The notes: a model not told the origin generated them from the sequence alone. DNA of 64,000 nt from Jiella marina (GCF_024359545.1 NZ_JAKQZG010000005.1:186001-250000), one strand, 5' to 3'; shown: positions 25,250-36,450, counted from the first letter of the stretch. Numbers and translations are program-made.

Positions 25250-26304
25250 CCATGGCCGCCCCGATCGTGCCGGCCCGGCGCAAACCCAAGGGCAAGGTGA
25301 CGCTCGCCCATGGCGGCGGCGGCAAGGCGATGCGCGATCTCGTCGAGGGCGTCTTCGTCGACGCCTTCGGCATGGGCGGGGCGCCACTGGAAGATCAGGC
25401 GCGGCTGGTGCCGCCCGAAGCACTCCTGTCCGGCGGGCGTCTCGCCATGACGACGGACGGTTTCGTCGTCGACCCGCTGTTCTTTCCCGGTGGCGACATC
25501 GGCAAGCTCGCCGTCTGGGGCACGGTCAACGATCTCGCCGTCGGTGGGGCCGTTCCGCATTGGCTCTCGGTCTCGATGATCATCGAGGAGGGGCTCGACA
25601 TCGAGGTGCTGGAGCGCGTCGCCCATTCGATGCGGGAAGCGGCCGATCTCGCAGGCGTGCGGATCGTCACCGGCGACACCAAGGTCGTCGCCCGCGGCGG
25701 TGCCGACAAGCTCTTCGTTACGACGGCCGGCGTCGGTGTTATCCCGGCTGGCCGCGACCTCGGCGCCCATCTGGTGCAGCCCGGCGACGTGGCGATCGTC
25801 AACGGCTATCTCGGGCGCCATGGCGCGGCGATCCTTGCCGCCCGCGGCGAGATGATGCTGGAGACCGCGATCGAAAGCGATTGCGCGCCCTTGAACGGCC
25901 TGATGGAAGCGGTGCTGTCGGCCGCACCGGGAACCCGCTGTGCCCGCGATGCGACCCGCGGCGGCCTCGCCTCGCTGCTCAACGAGGTCGCAGCCGCCTC
26001 CGGCACGGGGTTTGCGATCGAAGAGGCCAGGCTGCCGCTCGAAGCGGAGATCAGGGGCTTCTGCGAGGTGCTGGGCTTCGATCCGCTCTATCTCGCCAAT
26101 GAGGGGCGGCTTGCCGTCTTCGTGCCGCCGGGTGAGGCTGAGGCAGCCCTTGCCGCCATGCGAGACCACGAACACGGCCGCGAGGCGGCGGTCATCGGGC
26201 AGGTAACAGAGGGCCCGGCCGGCCGCGTGGTCATGAACACCGCCTTCGGCGGAAGCCGCATCGTGGATATGCTCGTCGGCGACCAACTCCCACGGATTTG
26301 TTGA
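25246..26304 (+). CDS. hypE: Carbamoyl dehydratase HypE
   Basis: 352 residues from the ATG at 25246, which overlaps the hypD stop. Purine-synthase-like ATP-binding fold: LAHGGGGKAMRDLV at the start, FFPGGDIGKLAVWGTVNDLAVGGA in the centre, and ATRGGLASLLNE. It ends in PRIC, the C-terminal Cys that HypF carbamoylates and HypE dehydrates to thiocyanate. Last gene of the hydrogenase locus. Only 12 bases separate its stop from that of the convergent LysR gene. Confidence 0.96.
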   Translation: MTMAAPIVPARRKPKGKVTLAHGGGGKAMRDLVEGVFVDAFGMGGAPLEDQARLVPPEALLSGGRLAMTTDGFVVDPLFFPGGDIGKLAVWGTVNDLAVGGAVPHWLSVSMIIEEGLDIEVLERVAHSMREAADLAGVRIVTGDTKVVARGGADKLFVTTAGVGVIPAGRDLGAHLVQPGDVAIVNGYLGRHGAAILAARGEMMLETAIESDCAPLNGLMEAVLSAAPGTRCARDATRGGLASLLNEVAAASGTGFAIEEARLPLEAEIRGFCEVLGFDPLYLANEGRLAVFVPPGEAEAALAAMRDHEHGREAAVIGQVTEGPAGRVVMNTAFGGSRIVDMLVGDQLPRIC

Positions 26305-26316
26305 GCACACCAGCGG

Positions 26317-27351
26317 TTACGGCGTATCGCGAATGCCGGTGCCTCGCTGATGGTCAGGATGCTGGCCATGCCGGGCATCGGACGATCGGGACCGCTCCCC
26401 GAATAGGGACACTAGCCGCATCAGCTTCTCGACCGATGGGCTCAGCGGCTCGTTCGCCCTGGTCACGATCCCGAAATCGACGACCCGCATGTCTTCGGCG
26501 AGATGGAGCCGGCGCAGGCGGCTCCCGAGCCCGCCACTCTCGATGAAGAAGTCTGCGACCGACTTGGCGAGCGGGGCGATCGCATCGGTCTCCTTCACGA
26601 GCGCCAGCGTGAACAGCACCGAGGTCGTGCCGACGACGCGTTCGGGCAGCTTCGAGCCGCGTGCCAGCAGATAGTTCTCGGCGGTTCTGCGCAACAGGTT
26701 CCCCGGCGGCTGGGTGACCCAGTCGTAGTCGAGACAATCTTCGATCGTCACGCTCGCGCGCTTCGTCAGCGGGTGATCGAGCCGGACGACGAGGGTGATG
26801 TTCTCCGGACCGATCACGTCGATCTCGAATTCGCGCGTATCGAAGATCGTCGGCGGGATCCGGCCGAGGTAAAAATCGATGTCGCGACTGAGCAGGGCCT
26901 CCGACAGCTTGTCCGAGGTGTCGATTGCCACCGACAACTCGATATCGGGGTAGGTGAAACGCGCTTCGCTGATTGCGGGAAGCAGGATTTCCAGCGCGGG
27001 CCCGGTTACCGAGCCAAGGCGCACCGACCCGCGAACGCCTTCGCCGATCTCGCCGATCCGCTGATGCGCCAGGTCAAGGCTCCGCAGCGCAAGCGAGGCC
27101 TGGTCCGCCAGGAGGCGTCCGGCTTCCGTCAGCGCGATTCCGCGGGCATGGCGCGTATAAAGGCGCGCGCCGACCATCTCTTCAAGTTGCGCCAGAAGGC
27201 GGGAGGCGGCAGGCTGGGTCATGCCTGTCTGCTGGGCGGCCGCGCCGATCTGTTCGACCTCGCGGAGCGCATTGAGCAGGCGTAATTGCGAGAACTTCAG
27301 ACCTTTGCGGACGAGTTCGTCCGCCCTTGCCGGTGTGCCGGACTCAAGCAT
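26317..27351 (-). CDS. LysR-family regulator, GbpR-like
   Basis: 344 residues from the ATG at 27351; a longer open extension upstream has no similarity. The winged HTH is in residues 15-75 (KFSQLRLLNALREVEQIGAAAQQTGMTQPAASRLL, shortened here). The ligand-binding domain contains GSVRLGSVTGPALEILLPAI and PENITLVVRLDHPL. Regulators of this shape include GbpR, which controls sugar-binding protein genes in Agrobacterium. It is divergent from the sugar ABC transporter operon at 28146, so control of that operon is likely but inferred. It converges on hypE. Confidence 0.87.
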   Translation of the reverse strand: MLESGTPARADELVRKGLKFSQLRLLNALREVEQIGAAAQQTGMTQPAASRLLAQLEEMVGARLYTRHARGIALTEAGRLLADQASLALRSLDLAHQRIGEIGEGVRGSVRLGSVTGPALEILLPAISEARFTYPDIELSVAIDTSDKLSEALLSRDIDFYLGRIPPTIFDTREFEIDVIGPENITLVVRLDHPLTKRASVTIEDCLDYDWVTQPPGNLLRRTAENYLLARGSKLPERVVGTTSVLFTLALVKETDAIAPLAKSVADFFIESGGLGSRLRRLHLAEDMRVVDFGIVTRANEPLSPSVEKLMRLVSLFGERSRSSDARHGQHPDHQRGTGIRDTP

Positions 27352-28145
27352 GGCGCCCTCGGCTGAAGCGCGTGGTGGTAGCCCGGTCGAGTTGGCGCCG
27401 TCCGAATGTGCCCGGAAACCTCGCCGAGCGGATCTCCCCGAGCGTTTCTGTCGGTGCGGTTCTTGAAACGTGCAAGTTTCTGGCTCCAATCCGGCAAGCT
27501 GGTGCGTTTTCAAGCACATGCAGGGCGATATCCATCGTCGCACGATATACCCGGTTTGCTATATCAGAAAGCAAACAAAGAATTTCTCAAGCATGACTGA
27601 CGAGTGATAGCGTTCTTTCCAGGCGGAGCGCGGCGACAAGACCGCGGCGCGCTGGGAGGAGACATGCACATGCGACCGCGGGGTGGGTTTAGCGCCGTCC
27701 GGGACACCTTTTCGCTTCGAGGGACTTTCATCCTGGGTGCGCGAGGGCACCAGGGATAATGGCACGCAACGATTGTCCCCCTTCGCATGCATCGGACGGT
27801 TGTGAAAGGCCATTGCCGCCTTCGCTTGGCATCTCGCGGAAGGCAGCGACAGGTTCGATCCCGCCGCACTCTCGCGGCAAGTCATGGCAGGCACAGGATT
27901 TCTGGGCGATGCCTCAGCGCGCGTGCCGTCCTAAGGTGGCGATCGCCAAGCCGTCGCCGCAGGCTGGTCCCAGCTTCGCATCCACCGAACACGATGCAGT
28001 GCGCGCGCTCTCGTGCCGCCACGACGCGGCGAGCGAGACGGTGCGCGATGCGCCCCGACCGCCCCTTGATCCGCAAGACATCCGACCCGAAGCTGCTTCA
28101 CGCTTCGGGTGAAGAGCGATCTGTCAATAACAGGAGGAGTACGAC
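27352..28145. other. Divergent spacer between the LysR gene and ytfQ
   Basis: This 794-base region has no supported coding sequence; its open frames conflict and lack motifs. It contains a GATATA-N10-TATATC repeat (27544-27565) and an AT-rich stretch around 27540-27610. A strong ribosome site (AGGAGGAG) precedes the ytfQ ATG. Promoters for both neighbours should lie here. Confidence 0.5.
27544..27565. promoter_or_regulatory. GATATA-N10-TATATC repeat, candidate LysR site
   Basis: Perfect 6-bp inverted arms with a ten-base spacer, in an AT-rich patch about 190 bases upstream of the LysR ATG and 580 before ytfQ. LysR sites are interrupted dyads of similar size. The strict T-N11-A form is not met. 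Confidence 0.4.
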
Positions 28146-29096
28146 ATGATCAGAACACTGTTGGTAACGGCCGCGATCTCGATCGCCGCGACGGGAGTGT
28201 CCGCCGCGCAGACGATCGGGTTCTCGCAGATCGGCTCGGAGTCGGGCTGGCGCGCCGCCGAAACGACGCTGACCCGCAAGGAGGCCGAAAAGCGCGGTAT
28301 CGACCTCAAGTTCTCCGACGCCCAGCAGCGCCAGGAAAACCAGATCTCGGCGATCCGCTCGTTCATTGCGCAGGGCGTCGATGCGATCCTGCTCGCGCCG
28401 GTCGTCGCGACCGGTTGGGACAGCGTCCTCGAAGAGGCCAAGGAAGCCGAAATCCCGGTGGTGCTCCTCGACCGGCAGGTCGATTCCTCCGATGATCTCT
28501 ATCTGACCGCCGTCGGTTCGGATCTCGTCCACGAGGGCGAAGTTGCTGGCCAGTGGCTCGCGGAGAATGTCGGCGATCAGGAGTGCCGGATCGTCGAGCT
28601 TCAGGGCACGACCGGCTCCTCGCCGGCGATCGATCGTGCCAAGGGCTTCCGCAATGCGATCGAAGGCAAGGACAATCTCGAGATCGTCCGCAGCCAGACT
28701 GGCGACTTCACCCGCACGGGCGGCAAGGAAGTGATGGAAAGCTTCCTGCAGGCCGAGAACGGCGGCCAGGACATCTGTGCGCTCTACGCCCACAATGACG
28801 ACATGGCGATCGGCGCCATCCAGGCGATCAAGGAAGCCGGCCTCAACCCCGGCGAGGACATCAAGATCGTATCGATCGACGCGGTGCCGGACATCTTCCA
28901 GGCGATGGCGGCCGGCGATGCCAACGCGACCGTCGAACTGACGCCGAACATGGCCGGCCCGGCCTTCGATGCCCTCGAAGCCTACATGGCCGACGGGACC
29001 ATGCCGGAGAAGTTCATCCAGACGGAATCGAAGCTCTACACCCAGAGCGACGATCCGCAGGCCGAATACGAGGCCCGCAAGGATCTCGGCTATTGA
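28146..29096 (+). CDS. ytfQ: Sugar ABC transporter periplasmic binding protein, YtfQ-like
   Basis: 316 residues with a signal peptide (1-21, VSAA end). The mature part begins QTIGFSQIGSESGWRAAE, a typical YtfQ start, followed by AQGVDAILLAPVVATGWDSVLEEAKEA and LYAHNDDMAIGAIQAIKEAG (stretches shortened). YtfQ in E. coli binds galactofuranose; relatives bind arabinose or other sugars. It is the first gene of ytfQ-ytfR-ytfT-yjfF, with a strong hairpin between it and the ATPase gene. A pentose or hexose substrate is likely, but not fixed by the sequence. Confidence 0.92.
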   Translation: MIRTLLVTAAISIAATGVSAAQTIGFSQIGSESGWRAAETTLTRKEAEKRGIDLKFSDAQQRQENQISAIRSFIAQGVDAILLAPVVATGWDSVLEEAKEAEIPVVLLDRQVDSSDDLYLTAVGSDLVHEGEVAGQWLAENVGDQECRIVELQGTTGSSPAIDRAKGFRNAIEGKDNLEIVRSQTGDFTRTGGKEVMESFLQAENGGQDICALYAHNDDMAIGAIQAIKEAGLNPGEDIKIVSIDAVPDIFQAMAAGDANATVELTPNMAGPAFDALEAYMADGTMPEKFIQTESKLYTQSDDPQAEYEARKDLGY

Positions 29097-29111
29097 TCTG
29101 AGCCGAGCCGG

Positions 29112-29141
29112 ATCGGGGCGCTTCCTGCGAAGCGTCCCGAT
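29112..29141 (+). other. Strong hairpin between ytfQ and ytfR
   Basis: 13-pair stem (29112-29124 with 29129-29141, one G-T wobble) and a CTGC loop, starting 16 bases after the ytfQ stop. No T-run follows. Such structures commonly protect the upstream binding-protein mRNA and lower downstream expression. Confidence 0.65.
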
Positions 29142-29164
29142 TCATCGCCTGACCCCGAGAAAGA

Positions 29165-30679
<1,515 letters not shown>

Positions 30680-30690
30680 AAGGCCGCCTG

Positions 30691-31725
30691 ATGAGCCGTT
30701 TCCTCGCGCGGATCGCTCCGCAGCTCGTGACGCTCGCAGCCATCGTTGTGCTGGTCACGCTGTTCTTTCCGGACTTCATTCAGATCAGCTTCGAGCGCGG
30801 CCGGTTCGTCGGGCCGATCATCGACGTTTTGAAGCGTGGCGCGCCGGTCGCGTTGCTCGCGATCGGCATGACGCTGGTGATCGCGACACGCGGCATCGAC
30901 CTGTCCGTCGGCACGGTCATGGCGATCACCGGCGCGGTCGGCGCCTGGGCCATCGCCTCCGGCTACGGCGTCGTCCCGGCCCTGCTGCTGGCCATGGTTG
31001 CCGGTCTCGCCTGCGGCTTGTGGAACGGCATCCTCGTGGCGATCATCGGCATCCAGCCGATCGTTGCGACCCTGATCCTGATGACCTCCGGGCGCGGCGT
31101 CGCGCAGCTGATCACCGAGGGCCGCATCCTCACCTTCAACGATCCGGCATTCGCGTTCTTCGGCTCGGGCACCTTGTTGGGCATCCCGTTTCCTGCGGTG
31201 CTGTGGCTTCTCCTTGCCGTCGCGGTGACGCTTCTGATGCGGCGAACGGCGCTCGGAATGCTGGTCGAGGCGATCGGCATCAACCGCGCCGCCTCCGCGC
31301 TCGCGGGCGTCAATGCGCGGGTCCTGCTGATCGCGGTCTACATGGCATCCGGCCTCTGCGCCGCCTTTGCCGGCATCGTCGCGACCGCCGACATTCGGGG
31401 TGCGGACGCCAACAATGCCGGGCTCTGGCTCGAACTCGACGCCATCCTCGCGGTGGTGATCGGCGGTAATTCCTTGCTCGGAGGCCGTTTCTCGATCGCC
31501 GCCTCGGTGCTCGGTGCGCTGATCATCCAGACCATCGACACCGGCATTTTGCTCGCCGGCTTCCCGTCCGAATACAATCTGGTGATCAAGGCCGGGCTCG
31601 TGCTTCTGATCCTGCTTCTGCAGTCGCCCAATCTCGCCCACACATGGCGCTTCCTGCGCGACGAGGCCATGCGTCGGCGGGAGCCGGAGCCCGAGCTTCA
31701 CACCCGCAAAGAGATCGAACCATGA
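30691..31725 (+). CDS. ytfT: Sugar ABC transporter permease, YtfT-like
   Basis: 344 residues, about nine hydrophobic helices. The Rbs/Ara-type permease signature is present (ALLAIGMTLVIATRGIDLSVG, shortened, and AVVIGGNSLLGGR). It begins 11 bases after ytfR and overlaps the second permease gene as ATGA. The basic, Glu-rich C-terminal tail faces the cytoplasm. Confidence 0.92.
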   Translation: MSRFLARIAPQLVTLAAIVVLVTLFFPDFIQISFERGRFVGPIIDVLKRGAPVALLAIGMTLVIATRGIDLSVGTVMAITGAVGAWAIASGYGVVPALLLAMVAGLACGLWNGILVAIIGIQPIVATLILMTSGRGVAQLITEGRILTFNDPAFAFFGSGTLLGIPFPAVLWLLLAVAVTLLMRRTALGMLVEAIGINRAASALAGVNARVLLIAVYMASGLCAAFAGIVATADIRGADANNAGLWLELDAILAVVIGGNSLLGGRFSIAASVLGALIIQTIDTGILLAGFPSEYNLVIKAGLVLLILLLQSPNLAHTWRFLRDEAMRRREPEPELHTRKEIEP

Positions 31726-32702
31726 CGGCGAATGCGCGCCTTTATCCGCTCTTTGCGACCATCGCGATCTTCATCGCCGCCTATGCGATCTGCTGGATGC
31801 AGTTTCCCTACATGCTGTCGACCCGGGTCGTGGGCAATCTCCTGACGGACAACGCCTATCTCGGCATCGTCGCCGTCGGAATGACGGTGGTGATCCTGTC
31901 CGGCGGGATCGATCTGTCGGTGGGTTCCGTCATCGCGTTCTCGGGCGTCTTCATCTCGGTCGTCCTGCGCGACACGTCGCTGCATCCTTTGGTGGTCTTC
32001 GCCCTCCTGCTGTCGGTGACGACGGCCTTTGGCGCCTTCATGGGGCTCATCATCCACTGGCTGGCGATGCCGGCCTTCATCGTCACGCTGGCCGGCATGT
32101 TTCTGGCGCGCGGCGCCGCCTACATGCTGACAATCGACTCCGTGCCGATCGATCACGCCTTCTATGAATTCATCAAGGATTCCTACTACCTCATGCCGGG
32201 CAAGGGGCGGCTGACGGTGATTGCCGTGGTCATGCTCCTGTCCGTCGCGTTCGGCGCGCTGATCGCCCACCGCACCCGCTTCGGTGCGAGCGTCTTTGCG
32301 CTCGGCGGCGGCGTTCAGACGGCGCGCTTGATGGGGGTCAACGTCGGACAGACGACAGTCCTCGTCTATGCTTTTTCCGGTTTCATGGCCGGTCTCTCCG
32401 GTATCGTCTTCTCGATCTACACGGGCTCGGGCTATCCGCTGGCCACCGTCGGCACCGAGTTGACCGCCATCGCCGCCGTCGTCATCGGCGGCACGATCCT
32501 GACCGGCGGCGCGGGCTATGTGGTGGGCACGCTGTTCGGCGTTCTGACCATGGGTCTCATCCAGACCTACATCGTCTTCGACGGGACGCTCTCCAGCTGG
32601 TGGACGAAGATCGTCATTGGCCTCCTGCTCCTGCTCTTCATCGTTCTCCAGAAAGGGCTGCTGAAGTTGACGGGAACGCAGAGGGATGCGGCCCTCGCAT
32701 AA
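31722..32702 (+). CDS. yjfF: Sugar ABC transporter permease, YjfF-like
   Basis: 326 residues, start fixed by the ATGA overlap with ytfT at 31722. Family stretches are GMTVVILSGGIDLSVGSVIAFSG and AAVVIGGTILTGGAGYVVGT (each as seen in parts). With YtfT it forms the heterodimeric channel. The two permeases with YtfQ and YtfR reproduce the E. coli ytfQRT-yjfF order exactly. Confidence 0.92.
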   Translation: MTANARLYPLFATIAIFIAAYAICWMQFPYMLSTRVVGNLLTDNAYLGIVAVGMTVVILSGGIDLSVGSVIAFSGVFISVVLRDTSLHPLVVFALLLSVTTAFGAFMGLIIHWLAMPAFIVTLAGMFLARGAAYMLTIDSVPIDHAFYEFIKDSYYLMPGKGRLTVIAVVMLLSVAFGALIAHRTRFGASVFALGGGVQTARLMGVNVGQTTVLVYAFSGFMAGLSGIVFSIYTGSGYPLATVGTELTAIAAVVIGGTILTGGAGYVVGTLFGVLTMGLIQTYIVFDGTLSSWWTKIVIGLLLLLFIVLQKGLLKLTGTQRDAALA

Positions 32703-33470
32703 GACGAGAGCGATTGCGGTGGCGAAGCGAGCCGCGTGATGAGCGTTGGCGCGCTTCCGGTCAAGCGTGGCGTATGGAACCTGTCTCAGGGAGCCAGCGC
32801 AGAGGGTGGGTACCCTTACAGGTGACCCCGGACCGCTTTTGCCAGAAGGAGGCCATTCATGGCTTCTGCCGGTCGGCAAGCCTGCGACGATCGTGTCCGT
32901 CGTGCGTTTCAGTTCATGATTGTCGCAACAGGACCAGGATAGCCGCTGGTCCGTGAACCGTGACGCTGTTTCGTCAGGGCGGGAGGGACGTCGAAAACCC
33001 CCTCGATCCGCCTCGGCTCTTCCTGAGATCATTATTGCAAAAGCGACAATGGAAAATGCCAAACAATTATCATTTTTAAAAGTGCTTGCGAGGATTAGTT
33101 TGGGTCGAGACGAATGCATTCACCGAAAGAGGCGAGCATGCTCACGTCGGTCGAAGACCTGCACCACTTGAAATCACTGAAAGCAAAAGCGGCCACGAGA
33201 GATCGGTTCTTCGCGAGGACTTCGATTTTGGGCGGGTGAAGAGCACAGTCCGTTTCGGTGTGACGAGCTTTCATCTTGGCGCGTGCCACTATGAACTCGG
33301 CATGCGGGTATCCTCAGCAACCTGGGTGTCTGCGAAGCGCTCGTCATCTCCAGCAACCGATGTAGCGGCGCTCATCGCGATCAGGGTCCAATGTGGTGGA
33401 TCTGCAATTCGGCCGCCGCGAGTCTGGGCGCCATCGACGGCGCCGGCGGCATCAGGGGGAAGGACAGACG
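32703..33470. other. Long intergenic region after yjfF
   Basis: 768 bases without a supported gene. A patch near 33025-33095 is clearly AT-rich compared with its surroundings and may hold a promoter for the small membrane protein at 33471. Short open frames (for example 32920-33171) overlap on both strands and have no recognisable features. No clear terminator was found after yjfF. Confidence 0.45.
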
Positions 33471-33716
33471 ATGACCTGGCAGCCTTATGTCGTGTCGCTT
33501 GCAGCGGGGCTTGGCATCGGCGTGATCTACGGCCTCATTGCCGTCCGCTCGCCCGCGCCGCCGATCATCGCTCTCCTCGGTCTTCTGGGAATGCTAGGGG
33601 GCGAAGCCGCCGTGCAGTGGTTTCGGGGTCATTCGAACGTGATCACCAACGCTCTGCATCTCAAATCCTTCGCCGTCGCCGAAAAGCGCGACAGCGACTC
33701 ATCGCCAAACCTTTGA
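33471..33716 (+). CDS. XapX-domain (DUF1427) small membrane protein
   Basis: 81 residues from the ATG at 33471. Two hydrophobic helices carry the XapX pattern (SLAAGLGIGVIYGLIAVRSPAPP and IIALLGLLGMLGGE, each in parts), followed by a polar tail. XapX proteins are small membrane proteins of unknown function often next to isochorismatase-like hydrolases, as here (33741). The function is unknown. Confidence 0.82.
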   Translation: MTWQPYVVSLAAGLGIGVIYGLIAVRSPAPPIIALLGLLGMLGGEAAVQWFRGHSNVITNALHLKSFAVAEKRDSDSSPNL

Positions 33717-33740
33717 CCGCGCGAATAACGGAGATCCGCA

Positions 33741-34427
33741 ATGTCCAAGCTCGATGTGCTCACACCGCAGAATTCGCAGGCCATCTTCATCGATCATCAG
33801 CCGCAGATGGCGTTCGGCGTTCAGTCGATCGACCGCCAGACCCTGAAGAACAACACGGTCGCCCTGGCCAAGGCTGCCAGGATCTTCGATATCCCGACGG
33901 TCATCACCACGGTCGAAACCGAAGGCTTTTCAGGCCCGACCTATCCGGAGCTTCTCGACGTTTTTCCCAATGCGCCGCTTCTGGAGCGGACCTCAATGAA
34001 TTCCTGGGACGACAGGAAGGTGCGCGACGCCCTCGCCAAGAGCGCGGCCGACGGGCGCAAGAAGGTCGTGGTCTCAGGTCTATGGACGGAGGTCTGCAAC
34101 ATGACCTTCGCGCTCAGCTGCATGGCCGACACCGACTACGAAATCTACATGGTCGCCGACGCCTCGGGCGGCACCTCCGTCGACGCCCACAAATACGCCA
34201 TGGACCGGATGGTGCAGGCCGGCGTGATCCCGGTGACCTGGCAGCAGGTGCTGTTGGAATGGCAGCGCGACTGGGCGCGCAAGGAGACCTACGAAGCCGT
34301 CACGGACTTGGTTCGGGAGCATTCCGGGGCCTATGGCATGGGCATCGATTACGCCGCCACCATGGTTCACAAGGCGCCGACGCGGACAAGGCATACGGGA
34401 CAGACGCTCTCTCCCGAACCGGCCTGA
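33741..34427 (+). CDS. Isochorismatase-family cysteine hydrolase
   Basis: 228 residues. Asp18 in FIDHQPQM and Cys119 in GLWTEVCNMTFA are the expected catalytic pair; a Lys lies near 107-108. The YcaC-like branch hydrolyses amides or unknown substrates. It follows the XapX gene by 24 bases and is followed by an amidohydrolase, a grouping typical of small-molecule amide breakdown. The last 25 residues are basic and probably not part of the fold. Confidence 0.88.
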   Translation: MSKLDVLTPQNSQAIFIDHQPQMAFGVQSIDRQTLKNNTVALAKAARIFDIPTVITTVETEGFSGPTYPELLDVFPNAPLLERTSMNSWDDRKVRDALAKSAADGRKKVVVSGLWTEVCNMTFALSCMADTDYEIYMVADASGGTSVDAHKYAMDRMVQAGVIPVTWQQVLLEWQRDWARKETYEAVTDLVREHSGAYGMGIDYAATMVHKAPTRTRHTGQTLSPEPA

Positions 34428-34590
34428 TCCTCCGACACCGCTGCGGGCCCCGTGTCTGCGCTTGAACCCTTCATCTGCGTCGGGAGCAGGCTCGCAGCCG
34501 GCATGTCAGCGAAGCGACAATCCGGGACTGGCCGGTTCGCGTCCACGAACGGCCCGAGATGCTGCGTCCTGCCTGAATTGGGAGAAGGTG

Positions 34591-36450
34591 ATGGCCGATC
34601 TCATCCTGTACAATGGGCGGATTACGACGCTCGATCCCAGGACGCCGGAGGCCGAGGCCATCGCCGTCAAGGACGGGATGATCCTGTCCGTCGGCCGCGA
34701 TGCCGAGATCATGGCGCATGCGGGCCCGAAGACAGCCGTCGTCGACCTCAACAAGCGACGCGTCATTCCGGGCCTCAACGACAGCCACACCCATCTGATC
34801 CGCGGCGGACTGACCTACAATATTGAGCTTCGATGGGAGAACGTTCCGTCCATCAAGGACGCCTTGGCGATGCTGAGGCGGCAGGCGATCATGACACCCC
34901 CACCGCAATGGGTGCGTGTTGTCGGCGGATGGTCGGAATTCCAGTTCGCCGAGCGGCGGATGCCGACCCTCGCCGAGATCAACGAAGCGGCACCGGACAC
35001 GCCGGTCTTCGTCCTCCATCTTTATTCCCGTGCGCTTCTCAACCAGGCGGCGCTGCGCGCGCTCGGCATCGGGAAGGAGACGCCCAATCCGCCAGGCGGC
35101 GAGATCGAGCGCGACGCCAACGGCAATCCGACCGGCATGCTGATTGCCAGACCTTCGGCGCTTATCCTCTATTCGACCCTGGCGCAGGGGCCGCGGCTGG
35201 CGCTCGAAGATCAGATCAATTCCACACGGCATTTCATGCGCGAATTGAACCGTCTTGGCGTGACCAGCGTCATCGACGCGGGCGGTGGCGGTCAGAGCTA
35301 TCCGGAAGACTACGACGTTGTCCGGCAACTGCACGAAGACGGCCAGCTGACCGTGCGCATCGCCTATAATCTGTTTGCGCAAAAGGCCGGTCAGGAACTC
35401 TCCGACTATGAGCGCTGGTTCGCCATGACCGAGCCCGGGGCAGGGGACACCATGTTGCGCATGAACGGCGCCGGCGAGAATCTGGCCTGGTCGGCCGCCG
35501 ATTTCGAGAATTTTCTCGAGCCACGCCCCGAACTCGCACCGGTCATGGAATCCGAGCTGGAACCGATCATCGAGCGACTGGCCGAAAACGAATGGCCGTT
35601 CCGCATTCACGCGACCTATGACGAGACCATCGATCGCTTTCTGACGGTGTTCGAGCGGGTGAACCAGCGCCAGCCCTTCAAGACCCGGTTCATCATCGAC
35701 CATGCAGAGACCGTCAGTCCCCGCAATATCGAGCGGATCAAGGCCCTTGGCGGCGGGATCGCGACGCAGCACCGCATGGCGTTTCAGGGCGAGTACTTCG
35801 TTGATCGCTACGGGGCCGATGCCGCGCGCACGACGCCGCCCATGCGTGAAATGCTGAAGGCCGAGCTTCCGGTCGGCGGCGGTACCGATGCGACGCGGGT
35901 GGCGAGCTATGATCCCTGGGTCGCGATGCACTGGCTGACGACCGGCAGGACGATGGGCGGACTGACGCTTTATGGCGACGACAATCTGCTGACGCGCGAA
36001 GAGGCGCTGGCCATCTGGACCACCGGTTCGGCATGGTTCTCCGGTGAGCAGGAGGTCAAGGGCCGGCTTGCGCCCGGCATGTTCGCCGATATCGCTGTCC
36101 TCTCCGACGATCTGATGGCCGTCGAGGACGGGAAGATCCGGAGCATCACCTCCGTGCTGACGATCGTTGGCGGCCGGATCGTGTTTGGCGATGCCGAGTT
36201 TGCCGACATGAACCCGCCCTTGCCACCAGCAAGTCCCGACTGGGCGGTGAATGCGACCTTTGCGAGCCCCGCCCAGCGGGCCGCGCCGCTCGATCCGGCA
36301 GCCGCCGAAATGCGGGCTTGTGACGATGGCTGCGCCAATGGGTGCGGACTGCATGGTCACCGGCATGGGATCGTCTGGTCGAACCCGCTCCCCGTCAGTG
36401 ATGAGCGGCTTTTCTGGGGCGCACTCGGCTGTTCCTGCTTCGGAGTCTGA
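34591..36450 (+). CDS. YtcJ-like metal-dependent amidohydrolase with Cys-rich tail
   Basis: 619 residues from the ATG at 34591, preceded by GGGAGAAGG. The amidohydrolase-3 fold shows NDSHTHLIRGG (metal His pair), IIDHAE, and GGGTDATRVASYDPW. This branch includes N-substituted formamide deformylase and exoenzyme-regulation relatives; the substrate is unknown. The C-terminal 45 residues are unusual: five Cys and several His (CDDGCANGCG ... GCSC), beyond the normal domain end, suggesting an extra metal site. It is transcribed with the isochorismatase-like gene. Confidence 0.87.
   Translation: MADLILYNGRITTLDPRTPEAEAIAVKDGMILSVGRDAEIMAHAGPKTAVVDLNKRRVIPGLNDSHTHLIRGGLTYNIELRWENVPSIKDALAMLRRQAIMTPPPQWVRVVGGWSEFQFAERRMPTLAEINEAAPDTPVFVLHLYSRALLNQAALRALGIGKETPNPPGGEIERDANGNPTGMLIARPSALILYSTLAQGPRLALEDQINSTRHFMRELNRLGVTSVIDAGGGGQSYPEDYDVVRQLHEDGQLTVRIAYNLFAQKAGQELSDYERWFAMTEPGAGDTMLRMNGAGENLAWSAADFENFLEPRPELAPVMESELEPIIERLAENEWPFRIHATYDETIDRFLTVFERVNQRQPFKTRFIIDHAETVSPRNIERIKALGGGIATQHRMAFQGEYFVDRYGADAARTTPPMREMLKAELPVGGGTDATRVASYDPWVAMHWLTTGRTMGGLTLYGDDNLLTREEALAIWTTGSAWFSGEQEVKGRLAPGMFADIAVLSDDLMAVEDGKIRSITSVLTIVGGRIVFGDAEFADMNPPLPPASPDWAVNATFASPAQRAAPLDPAAAEMRACDDGCANGCGLHGHRHGIVWSNPLPVSDERLFWGALGCSCFGV

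Noticed and set aside
22991-25423. 810-residue minus-strand open frame across hupR-hypC-hypD
   Set aside because: It spans three proven plus-strand genes and has the Arg/Ala/Asp-rich composition of antisense frames.
31722-32702. Possible duplication of one permease (ytfT and yjfF)
   Set aside because: Two different permeases are normal for YtfQRT-YjfF systems.
32920-33171. 83-residue open frame in the long spacer after yjfF
   Set aside because: Low-complexity basic composition and no motif; the region looks non-coding.
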